A stretch of 54,795 nt of DNA from Bordetella parapertussis (GCA_945861305.1 CAMATW010000016.1:1-54795), one strand, 5' to 3'. Counted from the stretch's first letter, positions 26,280-36,464 are shown. Translations and numbers: made by a program. Notes: generated by a model not told the origin, from the letters alone.

Positions 26280-28222
26280 GCGGCACGCTCCACAGGGGCG
26301 AAGGTACGTGCATCCATCAAGCGCAAATGGGCGCTGACACTGCCGGTTCTGCCATCTTCAAACTTAACGGCAGTTTCAATGAACTGCTCTGCCAAGCCTT
26401 GGTACAAAGCGGCCACCAAGACCGCGTATTTCTCGGCGATAAAACCGCGCCGCACTTTGTTGGTTCGGGTCAATTCGCCGTCATCTGCGTCAAGTTCTTT
26501 ATGCAGCACCAAGAAGCGGCAGATTTGGCTGCCAGCGAGCAAGGCGTCTCCTGCCAAATCAGCATTAACCTTTTCAACACATTCAAGCATGAGTTGGTAG
26601 ACCTCGGACTTTTGCGCCAAATCGTTATAGCCCGCATAGCCCAAGTTGCGTCGCTCTGCCCAATTGCCCACCGCTTCAAAATCGATATTGAGCATGACAC
26701 ACACTTTGTCGCGGCCATCGCCATAAGCCACCACCTCTTTGATGTGCGGAAAAAACTTCAGCTTGTTCTCAACGTATTTGGGCGCAAACATCGCGCCATC
26801 GTGGATGCCGCCTTGCAGGCGCCCCACATCTTTGACGCGATCGATGATTTTCAAATGGCCATGGCTGTCGATAAACCCCGCGTCATTCGTGTGGTACCAA
26901 CCATCTGCTGTCAACACCTCTGCCGTGGCTGCGGGGTTTTTGTAATAGCCTTTGAGCAAGCCCGCAGACTTGACCAACACCTCGCCCTGCTCTGACACCT
27001 TGATCTCTACGCCAGCACAAGGCACACCCACGGTATCGGCTCGCGCTTCGTTGTCGGGTTGCAGGCAGACAAATACGGCGGTTTCGGTAGAGCCATACAA
27101 CTGCTTTAAGTTGATGCCAATGGCGCGGTAGAAATTGAACAAGTCGGGGCCAATCGCTTCACCGGCGGTGTAGGCCACCCGCACACGTGAGAAGCCAAGG
27201 TTGTTGCGCAAAGGACCGTAAATCAGCACATTGCCCACACCATAAATCAACCGCCCCCACAAACCTATGGACTGACCATCCATGCGCGCAGGGCCATGGC
27301 GTCTGGCAATGTCCATGAAGTAAGCGAACAGGCTGCGCTTTAAGCTGCTTGCGTCTTCCATGCGAATCATCACGGTGGTGAGCATGCCCTCAAAGACACG
27401 CGGTGGCGCGAAGTAATAGGTGGGGCCAATTTCTTTCAAGTCGATATTGACTGTGGCCGCGGACTCGGGGCAATTCACCACATAGCCACAGCTCAACCAC
27501 TGCGCATAGCTGAAAATATTTTGCCCAATCCAGGCTGGCGGCATATAGGCCAAGACTTCTTCTTTTTCGCTTAAATGGTCAAAGTCTGCACCTGCTTTGG
27601 CACGATCTAGCAAGCTGCGGTGGGTATGCACCACGCCTTTGGGGTTGCCCGTGGTGCCCGAGGTGAAAAACATGGCCGCCACGTCGTCGGCTTGGTTGAT
27701 GGCCACTTCTTTGTCAAAAAATGTGGGGGTTTGCTTTGCAAACTGCTGGCCCTTGTCTTGCAAGTCCGACAGGCTGACCAAACCTTCTTGCTGGTAGTTA
27801 CGCAATCCGCGTGGGTCGTCAAAATAAATATGTGCCAGCCCTGCACAGTCAGGGCGAATTTCCAGCAACTTATCGACCTGCTCTTGGTTTTCCACCACCG
27901 CAAAACGCACATCGGCATTGTTAATGGGAAACACATATTCGGTGGCGACAGCGTCTTGGTAAAGCGGCACTGGAATAGCACCCAAACTTTGCACCGCCAA
28001 CATGCTGGCGTACAAGCGCGGGCGATTGGCCCCCACCACGATCACATGTTCGCCGCGCTGCAAGCCGCTTTGGTGCAAGCCACAGGCTAAGCCCTTGACC
28101 ATCTCAGCCAAGGCTTGCCATGTCAGGCTTTGCCAAATACCGTATTCCTTTTCCCGCAATGCAGTGGCCAGCGGCCGGCGCGCAGCGTGCTCTAACAGCA
28201 ATCGAGGGAAGGTGGTGTCCAT
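26276..28222 (-). CDS. Long-chain acyl-CoA synthetase-like AMP-binding ligase
   Basis: First gene of the operon, 648 residues, an adenylate-forming acid:CoA ligase of the long-chain type. Motifs are F-T-S-G-T-T-G-N-P-K-G (phosphate loop, about 190-200), Y-G-S-T-E-T and the hinge region D-R-V-K-D. It probably activates the acid imported by the Liv system. The exact substrate (aryl-alkanoate or fatty acid) is not deducible. The start ATG at 28222 lies only a few bases after a possible TAATAT -10, so the transcript could be nearly leaderless. Confidence 0.88.
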   Translation of the reverse strand: MDTTFPRLLLEHAARRPLATALREKEYGIWQSLTWQALAEMVKGLACGLHQSGLQRGEHVIVVGANRPRLYASMLAVQSLGAIPVPLYQDAVATEYVFPINNADVRFAVVENQEQVDKLLEIRPDCAGLAHIYFDDPRGLRNYQQEGLVSLSDLQDKGQQFAKQTPTFFDKEVAINQADDVAAMFFTSGTTGNPKGVVHTHRSLLDRAKAGADFDHLSEKEEVLAYMPPAWIGQNIFSYAQWLSCGYVVNCPESAATVNIDLKEIGPTYYFAPPRVFEGMLTTVMIRMEDASSLKRSLFAYFMDIARRHGPARMDGQSIGLWGRLIYGVGNVLIYGPLRNNLGFSRVRVAYTAGEAIGPDLFNFYRAIGINLKQLYGSTETAVFVCLQPDNEARADTVGVPCAGVEIKVSEQGEVLVKSAGLLKGYYKNPAATAEVLTADGWYHTNDAGFIDSHGHLKIIDRVKDVGRLQGGIHDGAMFAPKYVENKLKFFPHIKEVVAYGDGRDKVCVMLNIDFEAVGNWAERRNLGYAGYNDLAQKSEVYQLMLECVEKVNADLAGDALLAGSQICRFLVLHKELDADDGELTRTNKVRRGFIAEKYAVLVAALYQGLAEQFIETAVKFEDGRTGSVSAHLRLMDARTFAPVERAA

Positions 28223-28233
28223 GGCAGGGGGGT

Positions 28234-28239
28234 ATATTA
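28234..28239 (-). promoter_or_regulatory. Possible -10 box of the acyl-CoA ligase/liv operon
   Basis: TAATAT on the minus strand lies 12 bp before the ligase ATG. No good -35 is present, which would fit an activator-dependent promoter. Confidence 0.3.
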
Positions 28240-28278
28240 GGGCTGACTTTGACGCTTTTTTGTCTTGGCGACGACAAT

Positions 28279-28294
28279 TAAGGGAAGTCCCTTA
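28279..28294. promoter_or_regulatory. Perfect palindrome between the CoA-ligase operon and the Crp/Fnr gene
   Basis: TAAGGGA-AG-TCCCTTA has 7-bp arms with a two-base centre. It lies about 60 bp upstream of the presumed start of the ligase operon and 24 bp before the regulator ATG. It is a good candidate operator for the adjacent Crp/Fnr-type regulator, although it is unlike the CRP (TGTGA-N6-TCACA) or FNR (TTGAT-N4-ATCAA) sites. Confidence 0.5.
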
Positions 28295-28317
28295 GTCGAT
28301 TCCACAACCCCCATGTG

Positions 28318-29034
28318 ATGAACAACGATTTAACCCTCCACCAACGCCGCCGCGCACCGAGCTTCACCGAGTTGGCCAGCATTCCTTGGTTAAAGATCTT
28401 GCCGGCCGACGAGCAAGCTTGGGCAAGTTCACACATTGTGGTTGGTGACGCCTTGGCGGGTGACAGGGTGTGTCGCATTGGCAAAGCACCTACCTATTGG
28501 TTTGGTGTGGTGCACGGTTTGCTAAAAATGAGCGCTGATAACGCGCAAGGCGACAGCTTCACCTATGCAGGCTTGTCCGCAGGCGGCTGGTTTGGTGAAG
28601 GCACGGTGATCAAACGCGAGCCTTACCGCTACAACGTACAAGCGCTTCGCCCCAGTGTGGTGGCGGGTTTGCCCATCAACAGCTTTCACCGTTTGTTGGA
28701 GCAGTCCATCGGCTTTAACCGCTTTGTGATGAACCAACTCAATGAACGCTTAGGCCAGTTCATCGCCGCGCGGGAAATTGACCGTATGACCAACCCTGAT
28801 ATCCGTGTGGCTCGCAGTTTGGCGGCTTTGTTCAACCCCGTGCTGTTTCCGGGTGTGGGAGAGGTGCTGCAAATCACCCAACAAGAGTTGGCGTATTTGG
28901 TCGGTTTGTCGCGCCAACGGGTGAATGTGGCTTTGCAGCGCTTGGTTGCGCAAGGCTGGATCAAGCTTGCCTATGGCGGTGTGCGGGTGCGCAACCTCGA
29001 CGCCTTGCGCAGCCATACACTCGACACCCCATGA
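28318..29034 (+). CDS. Crp/Fnr family transcriptional regulator
   Basis: The protein of 238 residues has an N-terminal cyclic-nucleotide-binding-like domain (G-D-R-V-C-R-I-G-K... G-W-F-G-E-G) and a C-terminal winged helix with the recognition helix [10 protein letters not shown]. The usual Glu-Arg pair of CRP recognition helices is replaced by Gln-Arg, so a different operator is expected. No FNR-type N-terminal cysteine cluster is seen. I use ATG 28318 (the frame also has GTG at 28315). It is divergent from the CoA-ligase/liv operon and probably controls it. The stop overlaps the next gene (ATGA). Confidence 0.85.
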   Translation: MNNDLTLHQRRRAPSFTELASIPWLKILPADEQAWASSHIVVGDALAGDRVCRIGKAPTYWFGVVHGLLKMSADNAQGDSFTYAGLSAGGWFGEGTVIKREPYRYNVQALRPSVVAGLPINSFHRLLEQSIGFNRFVMNQLNERLGQFIAAREIDRMTNPDIRVARSLAALFNPVLFPGVGEVLQITQQELAYLVGLSRQRVNVALQRLVAQGWIKLAYGGVRVRNLDALRSHTLDTP

Positions 29035-29807
29035 ACAACACCACATCCCGACTGAACAAACGCATGGCCGAACTCGGCCTGTGCTCGCGCCGCGAGGCCG
29101 ACGACTGGATTGCCAAGGGCTGGGTGAAGGTCAATGGCGAGGTGGCGGTGCTGGGCAAACCGGTGAGCCCCTTGGACCGCATCGAGGTCGACAAACTCGC
29201 GCGTGGCCAGCAAGACAAACAAGTCACCATCCTGTTGCACAAGCCCATGGGCTTTGTCAGTGGCCAAGCCGAAGACGGCCACACCCCCGCCATCAACCTG
29301 ATCGAAGCTGGTAACCGCTGGCGCGACGACCGCTCGCCCACCCGCTTTGTGCCGCGCCAGCGCATGGGGCTGGCGCCTGCCGGCCGCTTGGACATCGACT
29401 CGGTGGGCCTGCTGGTGCTGACCCAAGACGGCCGCGTGGCGCGGCAGCTGATTGGCGAAGACTCGCAGGTGGAGAAAGAGTATTTGGTGCGGGTGCAGTA
29501 TGGGCGCTTGCCTGTGGGTGAAGTGCAAACCGATGTGCAGTCGCTGTTTCCGCCCGAGCAATTGGCCCGACTGAGCCACGGCTTGGCGCTGGACGGCCAA
29601 CCCCTGAAGCCCGCCAAGATCGACTGGCAGAACCCAGAACAGCTGCGCTTTGTGCTGCGCGAGGGCAAAAAGCGGCAAATCAGGCGCATGTGCGAGCTGG
29701 TGGGCTTGACCGTGGTGGGCTTGAAGCGGGTGCGAATTGGCCGCGTGACGCTGGGCCAACTGCCGGTTGGGCAGTGGCGGTATTTGGCTGCAGGTGAGGT
29801 GTTTTAG
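29031..29807 (+). CDS. rluF: RsuA/RluF-family rRNA pseudouridine synthase
   Basis: The 258-residue protein has an N-terminal S4 RNA-binding domain ([18 protein letters not shown]) and the RsuA-family catalytic block [11 protein letters not shown] with Asp121 as the nucleophile, then K-K-R-Q-I-R-R-M-C near the end. The short size and sequence best fit RluF (23S U2604), but RluB/RluE/RsuA assignments are hard to separate by eye. Its ATG overlaps the regulator stop. Confidence 0.85.
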   Translation: MNNTTSRLNKRMAELGLCSRREADDWIAKGWVKVNGEVAVLGKPVSPLDRIEVDKLARGQQDKQVTILLHKPMGFVSGQAEDGHTPAINLIEAGNRWRDDRSPTRFVPRQRMGLAPAGRLDIDSVGLLVLTQDGRVARQLIGEDSQVEKEYLVRVQYGRLPVGEVQTDVQSLFPPEQLARLSHGLALDGQPLKPAKIDWQNPEQLRFVLREGKKRQIRRMCELVGLTVVGLKRVRIGRVTLGQLPVGQWRYLAAGEVF

Positions 29808-29811
29808 GCCC

Positions 29812-29838
29812 CTTGAAAACCCCATCCCAAACCCATAT
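29812..29838 (+). promoter_or_regulatory. Sigma-32 (heat-shock) promoter of htpG
   Basis: CTTGAAA at 29812-29818, a 13-bp spacer, and CCCATAT at 29832-29838 match the E. coli sigma-32 consensus (CTTGAAA-N11-16-CCCATNT) exactly. The site starts 5 bp after the rluF stop and about 70 bp before the htpG ATG. Confidence 0.85.
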
Positions 29839-29908
29839 ATAAGAATCCATGTTGCGCCAGCTCGGTCTGGCACTTTTTCTTGATTTGACTTCTTCTATTC
29901 CCAATCCC

Positions 29909-31849
29909 ATGAGCACCCAAAAACACGCCTTTCAAGCTGAAGTTGCACAACTGCTGCATTTGGTCACCCACTCGCTGTACTCCAACAAAGAAATCTTTTT
30001 GCGCGAGTTGATCTCTAACGCCTCTGACGCTTGCGACAAGCTGCGCTATGAAGCGCTGAACAACGCCGCTTTGTTTGAGGACACACCCACGCTTGAAATC
30101 CGCGTGGCCTTTGACAAAGCCGCCAAGACACTGACCATCAGCGACAACGGCATTGGCATGAGCGAGCAAGAGGCGATTGACCATCTGGGCACCATCGCCA
30201 AGAGCGGTACCCGTGACTTCATGAGCAAGCTCTCGGGCGACCAGCAAAGCGACGCCAAAGACCAAGGCTCTTTGATTGGCCAGTTTGGCGTGGGCTTTTA
30301 CTCAGGCTTCATCGTGGCCGACAAAATCAGCGTGGAAACTCGCCGCGCTGGAGCGCCAGCGGCTGAGGGCGTGCGCTGGACCAGTGGCGGCACGGGCGAG
30401 TTTGAGGTGCAAACCATCAGCCAAGACAAACGCGGCACCCACATCATTTTGCACCTGCGCGACGATGCTGACGAGTACCTGAGCAACTGGAAGCTCAAGT
30501 CCATCATCAATAAATATTCAGACCACATCGCCTTGCCCATCCTGATGCGCAAAGAGGAATGGAAAGAAGGCGAGAAAGACCAACCCGGCGAGATGGTGGT
30601 CACCGACGAGTGGGAAACCATCAACAAAGCCTCGGCCCTGTGGACCCGCCCGAAAAAAGATATTTCTGATGAGCAACACGCCGAGTTTTACAAAGCCATC
30701 AGCCACGACTTTGAGCCGCCACTGGCCTGGAGCCACAACAAGGTGGAAGGCAGCACCGAATACACCCAGCTGCTGTACCTGCCCAGCAAAGCGCCGTTTG
30801 ATTTGTGGAACCGCGATAAAAAAGGCGGCATCAAGCTGTATGTGAAGCGCGTGTTCATCATGGACGACGCCGAGGCCTTGCTGCCAACCTATTTGCGTTT
30901 TGTCAAAGGCGTGGTGGACTCCGCGGACTTGCCACTGAACGTTAGCCGCGAGTTGCTGCAAGAAAGCCGCGACGTGAAAGCCATCCGCGAGGGCAACACC
31001 CGCCGCGTGCTGTCCATGCTGGAAGACTTGGCCAAACACGACGCACCTGCAGCGGACTCCAACGACGAGGACAAAAAAGACGCTGGCAAGTTCACGAAGT
31101 TTTACACCGACTTTGGCGCGGTCTTGAAAGAAGGTTTGGGCGAAGACTTTGCCAACAAAGACAAGATCGCCAAGTTGCTGCGCTTTGCCAGCTCCACCAC
31201 CGACACGGTGAGCGTGGGCTTTGCCGATTACAAAGCGCGCATGAAAGAGGGCCAAGAGGCCATCTTCTACATCACCGCAGACAGCTTGGCCGCGGCCAAG
31301 AACAGCCCGCAGCTGGAGGTGTTTCGCAAAAAGGGCATTGAAGTGCTGCTGATGAGCGACCGCGTGGACGAATGGGCGCTGGGCTTTTTGAACGAGTTTG
31401 ACGGCACCCCGCTGCAAAGCGTGGCCAAGGGCGCGTTCGACTTGGGCAAGCTGCAAGACGAAGAAGAAAAGAAAGCCGCTGAAGAAGCCGCCGAAACCTT
31501 CAAGCCACTGCTGGCCAAACTCAAAGAGGCCTTGAAAGACAAGGCCGAAGACGTGCGTGTCACCTCGCGCTTGGTCGATTCACCCGCGTGTTTGGTGGTG
31601 AAGGACGACGGCATGTCGCTGCAACTGGCCCGCATGTTGAAGCAAGCCGGCCAAAGCGCGCCCGAGAGCAAGCCCATTTTGGAGGTGAACCCTGAGCACC
31701 CCTTGGTGAAAAAGCTCGACACGCCTGGCGGCCAAATCCATTTCCACGATTTGGCGCACATCGTGTTTGACCAAGCCCTGCTGGCCGAAGGCGGCATGCC
31801 CGAAGACCCTGCGGCTTATGTGAGAAGAGTGAATGCCTTGTTGGTTTAA
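29909..31849 (+). CDS. htpG: Molecular chaperone HtpG (Hsp90)
   Basis: Cytoplasmic Hsp90 chaperone of 646 residues. The GHKL ATPase N-domain shows [17 protein letters not shown] and G-Q-F-G-V-G-F-Y-S, and the middle domain contains [19 protein letters not shown] sequence. I choose the ATG at 29909 ([11 protein letters not shown]) because it begins the conserved domain. Upstream in-frame codons to 29849 fall just downstream of the heat-shock promoter. The stop overlaps the convergent kinase gene by 4 bp. Confidence 0.97.
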   Translation: MSTQKHAFQAEVAQLLHLVTHSLYSNKEIFLRELISNASDACDKLRYEALNNAALFEDTPTLEIRVAFDKAAKTLTISDNGIGMSEQEAIDHLGTIAKSGTRDFMSKLSGDQQSDAKDQGSLIGQFGVGFYSGFIVADKISVETRRAGAPAAEGVRWTSGGTGEFEVQTISQDKRGTHIILHLRDDADEYLSNWKLKSIINKYSDHIALPILMRKEEWKEGEKDQPGEMVVTDEWETINKASALWTRPKKDISDEQHAEFYKAISHDFEPPLAWSHNKVEGSTEYTQLLYLPSKAPFDLWNRDKKGGIKLYVKRVFIMDDAEALLPTYLRFVKGVVDSADLPLNVSRELLQESRDVKAIREGNTRRVLSMLEDLAKHDAPAADSNDEDKKDAGKFTKFYTDFGAVLKEGLGEDFANKDKIAKLLRFASSTTDTVSVGFADYKARMKEGQEAIFYITADSLAAAKNSPQLEVFRKKGIEVLLMSDRVDEWALGFLNEFDGTPLQSVAKGAFDLGKLQDEEEKKAAEEAAETFKPLLAKLKEALKDKAEDVRVTSRLVDSPACLVVKDDGMSLQLARMLKQAGQSAPESKPILEVNPEHPLVKKLDTPGGQIHFHDLAHIVFDQALLAEGGMPEDPAAYVRRVNALLV

Positions 31850-32835
31850 ACCATCAACTCAATTTGCTCGCGCAGGGTGTCGCACTGCCCACGCCAATAG
31901 TCGGCAGTGCCAAACCAAGGAAAGTGCATGGGAAAGGCGGGATCGTCTTGCCGACTGGCCAACCATGCGCTGTAGTGAATGATGCGCAAGGTGCGCAGCG
32001 GTTCAATCCACTGCAACTCTTGCCTGTCAAACGCTCGCATGGTTTCATAACCTTCTAAAACTATGGCGATCTTTTGGCGTCGCTCGACCTCATCGCCATG
32101 CAACAACATCCACAGGTCTTGAACCGCAGGCCCCATGCGAGCATCGTCCAAGTCCACAAAGTGTGGCCCTGCTTCAGGCAAACCTTCTGGTGTCCATAAA
32201 ATATTGCCTGGGTGACAGTCGCCGTGCAAGCGCAACATTTTTATCTGTTCAGGCATAAGCGCTTGCACCATCTCAAGCGCTTGGTTGCAAAGGCCCAACC
32301 ACTGTTGTGCCGCTTCAGGTGCTACCCAACCGTTGCCCATCAACAAGTCGCGGGACGCCTCACCAAATGTTTGCCTGTTCAGCACTGGCCTGTGAACAAA
32401 AGCGCTACGCTCCCCCACCACATGCATACGCGCCATCAAGCGCCCTGTCCACATCAACACCGCGGGGTCGTCTAGTTCGGGCGCACGTCCCCCACGGCAG
32501 GGGCTGACACTGAACCAAAAATGCCCCTCCACACCTTCATGAACAATTCGCGCTTCATGCAAAGTCATGCTGCTCAAGCTGAGCGGGCCCACTACGGGTA
32601 TATCTTCAGCCATCAACTCTGCGGTGAATGCGTGTTCTTCGCGAATCTGCGCCTCAGTCCAACGCTTTGGTCGATAGAACTTTGCAACCACCGTGCTGTC
32701 GTCATCCAAATGCACTTGGTAGACTCGGTTTTCATATGAACTGAGTGCGCTCATGCGTCCATCTACCGGCAGGCCCAATGCACTTAATGCGTCCAACACC
32801 ACCGAGGGTGTGAGCGCTTGGTACGGGTGGCTCAC
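31846..32835 (-). CDS. srkA: Stress response kinase A (SrkA/YihE) family protein
   Basis: A 329-residue aminoglycoside-phosphotransferase-fold Ser/Thr kinase. The catalytic segment is [11 protein letters not shown] (Asp and Asn in place) and the metal-binding D is in V-D-L-D-D-A-R. E. coli YihE counters programmed death under stress. The gene starts with GTG immediately after the DUF1840 stop, so the two are an operon. Confidence 0.9.
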   Translation of the reverse strand: MSHPYQALTPSVVLDALSALGLPVDGRMSALSSYENRVYQVHLDDDSTVVAKFYRPKRWTEAQIREEHAFTAELMAEDIPVVGPLSLSSMTLHEARIVHEGVEGHFWFSVSPCRGGRAPELDDPAVLMWTGRLMARMHVVGERSAFVHRPVLNRQTFGEASRDLLMGNGWVAPEAAQQWLGLCNQALEMVQALMPEQIKMLRLHGDCHPGNILWTPEGLPEAGPHFVDLDDARMGPAVQDLWMLLHGDEVERRQKIAIVLEGYETMRAFDRQELQWIEPLRTLRIIHYSAWLASRQDDPAFPMHFPWFGTADYWRGQCDTLREQIELMV

Positions 32836-33159
32836 CTACACGCCCCACACCATTGGCTGATCGGCTTTGTGGCAGCGCTGCAGCATGTCGATGATGGGCT
32901 TGGTTCTTTGTCGCAAGCTGATAGCCTCGAATTTGGGAGGCGTTTGCCCATAGGCTTTGGCCTGTGCCACTGCCTCAGCCTGTTGCAGCTCCTCTGTTTT
33001 TACCGCTTGTTGCAAGGCTCTGATGGCCTCAGGCATCTGATCGGCTTCGATGATCCCCTTGGGTTCAACGGCCTTGCCAATCAAGCTTAAGAACTGTCTG
33101 CCCTGCGGTTCGAGCAGTATCAAGTCGCCTGTGGCTTTGGATTTGAATTTGTAAAGCAT
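32836..33159 (-). CDS. DUF1840 domain-containing protein
   Basis: Small cytoplasmic protein of 107 residues with the DUF1840 pattern, starting M-L-Y-K-F-K-S-K-A-T-G-D-L and containing G-I-I-E-A-D-Q-M-P-E-A-I. Function unknown. This family is common in betaproteobacteria. It is read just before srkA with no gap. Confidence 0.85.
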   Translation of the reverse strand: MLYKFKSKATGDLILLEPQGRQFLSLIGKAVEPKGIIEADQMPEAIRALQQAVKTEELQQAEAVAQAKAYGQTPPKFEAISLRQRTKPIIDMLQRCHKADQPMVWGV

Positions 33160-33208
33160 GTCGACATTGTGCGCCAGTGTTACGTCTGGTGAAATTCCAT
33201 GCGTTCAC

Positions 33209-34045
33209 CTACGCCAGTGGCAGGCACCGTATCAGGGTTTGATTGAACGCATCAGGCGCTTCAAATTGCACCCAATGTCCGGCATCCTGAATGATGTCCA
33301 ATTGTTTTAAATTGCAATCAGTCAACAAATCGGGGATCAAATGCAATGCGCCTTCGTACAACGCGTCTTTCTCGCCCCAAATGCCATGCACCTCGCAGGT
33401 CCAGTGCTTTTGCAGTGATAACAAGACATCGCTGCGGGCAATGCGTCGTCTGCGCAAACGGTCGCGAAGCACATTGTGTTCTTGCATGGCCAAGAGTTCA
33501 GGCGTGATGTTTTTCTCATCATGCAACATGATGGCCAATAAGTTGTTCCGGTGTACGCCCATGCGCTCTTCATGCGTCATATTGACTCTGAAGCCGCGCA
33601 TATTCGGAATGTTGTTGGACAAGCCCAATCCCGGCACACCAACCAGCACCATACGTTTGATGAGTGCGGGTTGCTGCGCAGCCAGAAAACCGGCCATCAA
33701 GCCGCCGAATGAGAAACCCACCATGTCAGTGGGCTCTTCTTTGAACAAGGCCTCTAAGCCTTGCGCCAGTGGTACAGACAGGTCGTCTGCATCCTCTGCA
33801 CCACTTGGGAGTTCAGAGTCGCCAAGGCCTGGTGTATCCAACGCCCATACTGCTCTGGATTCACTCAGCGGCAAGACATTGCGCACCCAATGGTTCCAAC
33901 TGCCACTGCCGCCATGCAACAAGACCAAGGGCTTACCAGCAGCTTCATTCCACACATGCCAAACCTGCATGCCAGATGGTGTGGGGAGTTCGATGCGCTT
34001 GGCCTTGTCTACCGCTGCATCTATTTCTTGTTTCAAACTCAGCAT
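33209..34045 (-). CDS. Alpha/beta hydrolase
   Basis: A 278-residue soluble alpha/beta-hydrolase. H-G-G-S-G-S-W-N-H-W forms the oxyanion region, G-F-S-F-G-G is the nucleophile elbow (serine), and D-A-G-H-W-V-Q-F-E-A-P supplies the catalytic histidine. It resembles meta-cleavage-product hydrolases, but the substrate is unknown. No signal peptide. Confidence 0.85.
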   Translation of the reverse strand: MLSLKQEIDAAVDKAKRIELPTPSGMQVWHVWNEAAGKPLVLLHGGSGSWNHWVRNVLPLSESRAVWALDTPGLGDSELPSGAEDADDLSVPLAQGLEALFKEEPTDMVGFSFGGLMAGFLAAQQPALIKRMVLVGVPGLGLSNNIPNMRGFRVNMTHEERMGVHRNNLLAIMLHDEKNITPELLAMQEHNVLRDRLRRRRIARSDVLLSLQKHWTCEVHGIWGEKDALYEGALHLIPDLLTDCNLKQLDIIQDAGHWVQFEAPDAFNQTLIRCLPLA

Positions 34046-34067
34046 GAATAAGTCAGTGATGGTTTAT

Positions 34068-34101
34068 GGATTGTTTCGGCACTGCGTGCCTCGCAATGAC
34101 G
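34068..34101. repeat. Palindromic repeat, GATTGYTTCG...CTCGCAATGACG type, copy 1
   Basis: GGATTGTTTCG-GCAC-TGC-GTGC-CTCGCAATGACG. The outer arms are shared with two copies at 51900-51965, while the inner stem differs (GCAC/GTGC here). It lies between the hydrolase start and the tRNA-fMet terminator. Confidence 0.6.
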
Positions 34102-34118
34102 ATCTGACCTTGCCATGC

Positions 34119-34145
34119 AAAACGCCCACTGAAGAGTGGGCGTTG
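34119..34145 (-). terminator. Rho-independent terminator after tRNA-fMet / alpha operon
   Basis: On the minus strand AACGCCCACT-CTTC-AGTGGGCGTTTT forms a 10-bp stem followed by a short T run. It is the first terminator seen downstream of rplQ and the initiator tRNA. Confidence 0.85.
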
Positions 34146-34151
34146 TGTGTT

Positions 34152-34228
<77 letters not shown>

Positions 34229-34240
34229 TCGTGTAAGAGG

Positions 34241-34246
34241 ATTGTA
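34241..34246 (-). promoter_or_regulatory. Possible -10 box upstream of tRNA-fMet
   Basis: TACAAT on the minus strand, 12 bp before the tRNA. I see no -35 box inside rplQ, so a separate tRNA promoter is doubtful. Confidence 0.25.
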
Positions 34247-34250
34247 GCTG

Positions 34251-34643
34251 TTATTCAGCGACAGCGGGAGTTGTTTCAGCGATGTCGGGACGATCTACCA
34301 ACTCAACCAAGGCCATGGGTGCATTGTCACCCACGCGGAAACCCATTTTCAAAATGCGTGTGTAACCACCAGGGCGTGTTTTGTAACGGGGGCCAAGTTC
34401 AGCGAACAACTTCACCACGTTCTCGCGGTTGCGCAAGCGGTTGAATGCCAAACGTTTGTTGGACAAAGTGGGTTCTTTGCCGAGAGTGAGCATGGGCTCG
34501 ATAACACGGCGCAGTTCTTTGGCTTTAGGTAATGTGGTTTTGATGGCCTCATGCTCGATGAGCGAGTTCATCATGTTTTGCAACATCGCCAGTCGGTGTG
34601 AGCTGGTTCTGTTGAGTTTGCGTAGTCCGTGTCCGTGACGCAT
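34251..34643 (-). CDS. rplQ: 50S ribosomal protein L17
   Basis: A 130-residue protein with the canonical L17 start [17 protein letters not shown]. It is the last protein gene of the alpha operon (rpsM-rpsK-rpsD-rpoA-rplQ), separated from rpoA by 92 bp holding two hairpins. Confidence 0.98.
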   Translation of the reverse strand: MRHGHGLRKLNRTSSHRLAMLQNMMNSLIEHEAIKTTLPKAKELRRVIEPMLTLGKEPTLSNKRLAFNRLRNRENVVKLFAELGPRYKTRPGGYTRILKMGFRVGDNAPMALVELVDRPDIAETTPAVAE

Positions 34644-34682
34644 GGTGTTTCCTTTTTAGATCTTCACTTGTTTTGCCGGCCG

Positions 34683-34726
34683 CCGTATCAGGTACGGCCA
34701 GGGGAGTGGCTGACTGGGGTCAGCAC
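34683..34726. other. Two stem-loops in the rpoA-rplQ gap
   Basis: CCGTA-TCAGG-TACGG (34683-34697) and GTG-G-CTGAC-TGGG-GTCAG-CAC (34706-34726). Neither is followed by a T run on the coding strand, so they are more likely RNA processing or stability elements than terminators. Confidence 0.45.
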
Positions 34727-34735
34727 TTGTTGTTG

Positions 34736-35731
34736 TTAAATCCGTTTAGCTTCCAAGCCAGCGGGTGGCCAGCTCTCGAGCTTCATGCCCAAGGTCAAGC
34801 CGCGAGAGGCCAACACTTCTTTGATTTCGTTTAGCGACTTACGGCCCAGATTAGGCGTCTTGAGCAACTCATTTTCTGAGCGCTGGATGAGGTCGCCAAT
34901 ATAGAAAATATTTTCTGCTTTAAGGCAGTTGGCTGAGCGAACGGTGAGTTCGAGTTCGTCCACAGGGCGCAACAAAATCGGATCGAACTGCTGAGCGCTG
35001 CGAGGAGCAGGTGAATCAAAAGCGGCCAACTCATTGCCTTCGAGTTGCGCAAACACAGCGAGTTGTTCAACCAAAATTTTGGCAGAAGAACGAACTGCGT
35101 CTTCGGCGTTGATGGCGCCATTGGTTTCGATTTCGACCACCAAACGGTCCAAGTCGGTACGTTGCTCGACACGTGCGTTTTCGACGCTGTAGCTCACACG
35201 CTTGACGGGTGAAAAAGAAGCATCCAACACAATGCGGCCAATGGACTTGTTAACTTCGTCGGCATGACGGCGCATGCTGCCTGGCACATAACCACGGCCT
35301 TTTTCAACTTTGAGTTGAATGTCAATCTTGCCGCCTTGGGATAAATTCGCGATCACATGCTCGGGGTTGATGATCTCAACATCGTGTGGCGTTTGAATAT
35401 CAGCAGCAGTGACTTGGCCTTCGCCTTCTTTGCGCAGGCTGAGTGTGACTTCGTCGCGGTTGTGGAGTTTGAAAACCACGCCCTTGAGGTTCAACAAAAT
35501 ATTAACGACGTCTTCTTGCACGCCATCAATGGACGAGTATTCGTGCAAAACGCCAGCGATGGTGACATCAGTCACTGCATAGCCGACCATGGATGACAAC
35601 AAAACACGGCGCAAAGCGTTGCCCAAGGTGTGGCCATAGCCACGCTCAAAAGGCTCTAGCGTCACCTTGGCTCGGTTGTGGCCGAGTTGTTCTACTTGGA
35701 TTGCTTTTGGCTTCAGGAGATTGGTTTGCAT
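34736..35731 (-). CDS. rpoA: RNA polymerase alpha subunit
   Basis: 331 residues. The N-terminal dimerisation domain contains [17 protein letters not shown], and the C-terminal domain (about 245-331), which contacts UP elements and activators, contains N-C-L-K-A-E-N-I and [11 protein letters not shown]. Normal length and order in the alpha operon. Confidence 0.98.
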   Translation of the reverse strand: MQTNLLKPKAIQVEQLGHNRAKVTLEPFERGYGHTLGNALRRVLLSSMVGYAVTDVTIAGVLHEYSSIDGVQEDVVNILLNLKGVVFKLHNRDEVTLSLRKEGEGQVTAADIQTPHDVEIINPEHVIANLSQGGKIDIQLKVEKGRGYVPGSMRRHADEVNKSIGRIVLDASFSPVKRVSYSVENARVEQRTDLDRLVVEIETNGAINAEDAVRSSAKILVEQLAVFAQLEGNELAAFDSPAPRSAQQFDPILLRPVDELELTVRSANCLKAENIFYIGDLIQRSENELLKTPNLGRKSLNEIKEVLASRGLTLGMKLESWPPAGLEAKRI

Positions 35732-35786
35732 TCGTTTTTCCTCTCAATGCCCTCGGTTCGTTACACCGGTAAGGCTAGATGATGAC

Positions 35787-35810
35787 CCCTGCACGCAGGT
35801 GCGAGCAGGG
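35787..35810. other. Stem-loop in the rpsD-rpoA gap
   Basis: CCCTGC...GCAGGG with a 12-base loop, in the 109-bp gap between rpsD and rpoA. Confidence 0.4.
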
Positions 35811-35840
35811 CGACGGATTCAAAGGGCCAACAAGCCCCGG

Positions 35841-36464
35841 TTAACGCGAATACAACTCGACGATCAGCGATTCGTTGATGTCGGCAGCAAATTCGTCACG
35901 GTCAGGCGCCTTCTTGAAGATGCCTTCGGCTTTGTCGATGTTGACATCGACCCAAGCAGGTAAGCCAACTTGGGTAGCCAGTTGCAAGGCCTCTAACACG
36001 CGGCCTTGCTTTTTTGATTTTTCACGCACACCCACCACATCACCTGACTTGACCAAGTATGAAGGGATATTGACTTGGTGACCATTGACGGTGATGGCTT
36101 TGTGTGACACCAACTGACGCGCTTCTGCGCGAGTGGAGCCAAAACCCATGCGGTAGACCACATTGTCCAAGCGTGACTCGAGCAAAGACAACAGGTTGTT
36201 ACCTGTGTTGCCCTTTTGTTGGTCGGCCATGGCAAAGTAACGGCGGAACTGACGCTCCAACACGCCATACATGCGCTTGACCTTTTGTTTTTCGCGCAAC
36301 TGCAAACCGAAGTCAGACATACGCTGACCAGAGGTGCGCCCGTGTTGTCCAGGTTTGCTGTCGAATTTCGCCTTGTCACTGATAGAGCGTCGTGCGCTCT
36401 TCAAGAACAAGTCGGTGCCTTCACGGCGAGAGAGTTTGGCCTTGGGGCCTAAGTAACGTGCCAC
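35841..36464 (-). CDS. rpsD: 30S ribosomal protein S4
   Basis: 207 residues from a GTG start at 36464 ([13 protein letters not shown]). The in-frame extension upstream to 36497 is not part of the family. It contains the S4 RNA-binding domain ([11 protein letters not shown]). In many bacteria S4 autoregulates the alpha operon. GTG initiation may be relevant to that control. Confidence 0.97.
   Translation of the reverse strand: MARYLGPKAKLSRREGTDLFLKSARRSISDKAKFDSKPGQHGRTSGQRMSDFGLQLREKQKVKRMYGVLERQFRRYFAMADQQKGNTGNNLLSLLESRLDNVVYRMGFGSTRAEARQLVSHKAITVNGHQVNIPSYLVKSGDVVGVREKSKKQGRVLEALQLATQVGLPAWVDVNIDKAEGIFKKAPDRDEFAADINESLIVELYSR

Noticed and set aside
25500..26600. 366-codon plus-strand frame antisense to livG and the acyl-CoA ligase
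   Set aside because: Both antisense genes are clear by motifs; the long frame is a by-product of their codon usage, with no recognisable domain.
30518..31456. 312-codon minus-strand frame inside htpG
   Set aside because: It is a mirror of a well-defined gene and has no domain or ribosome site.
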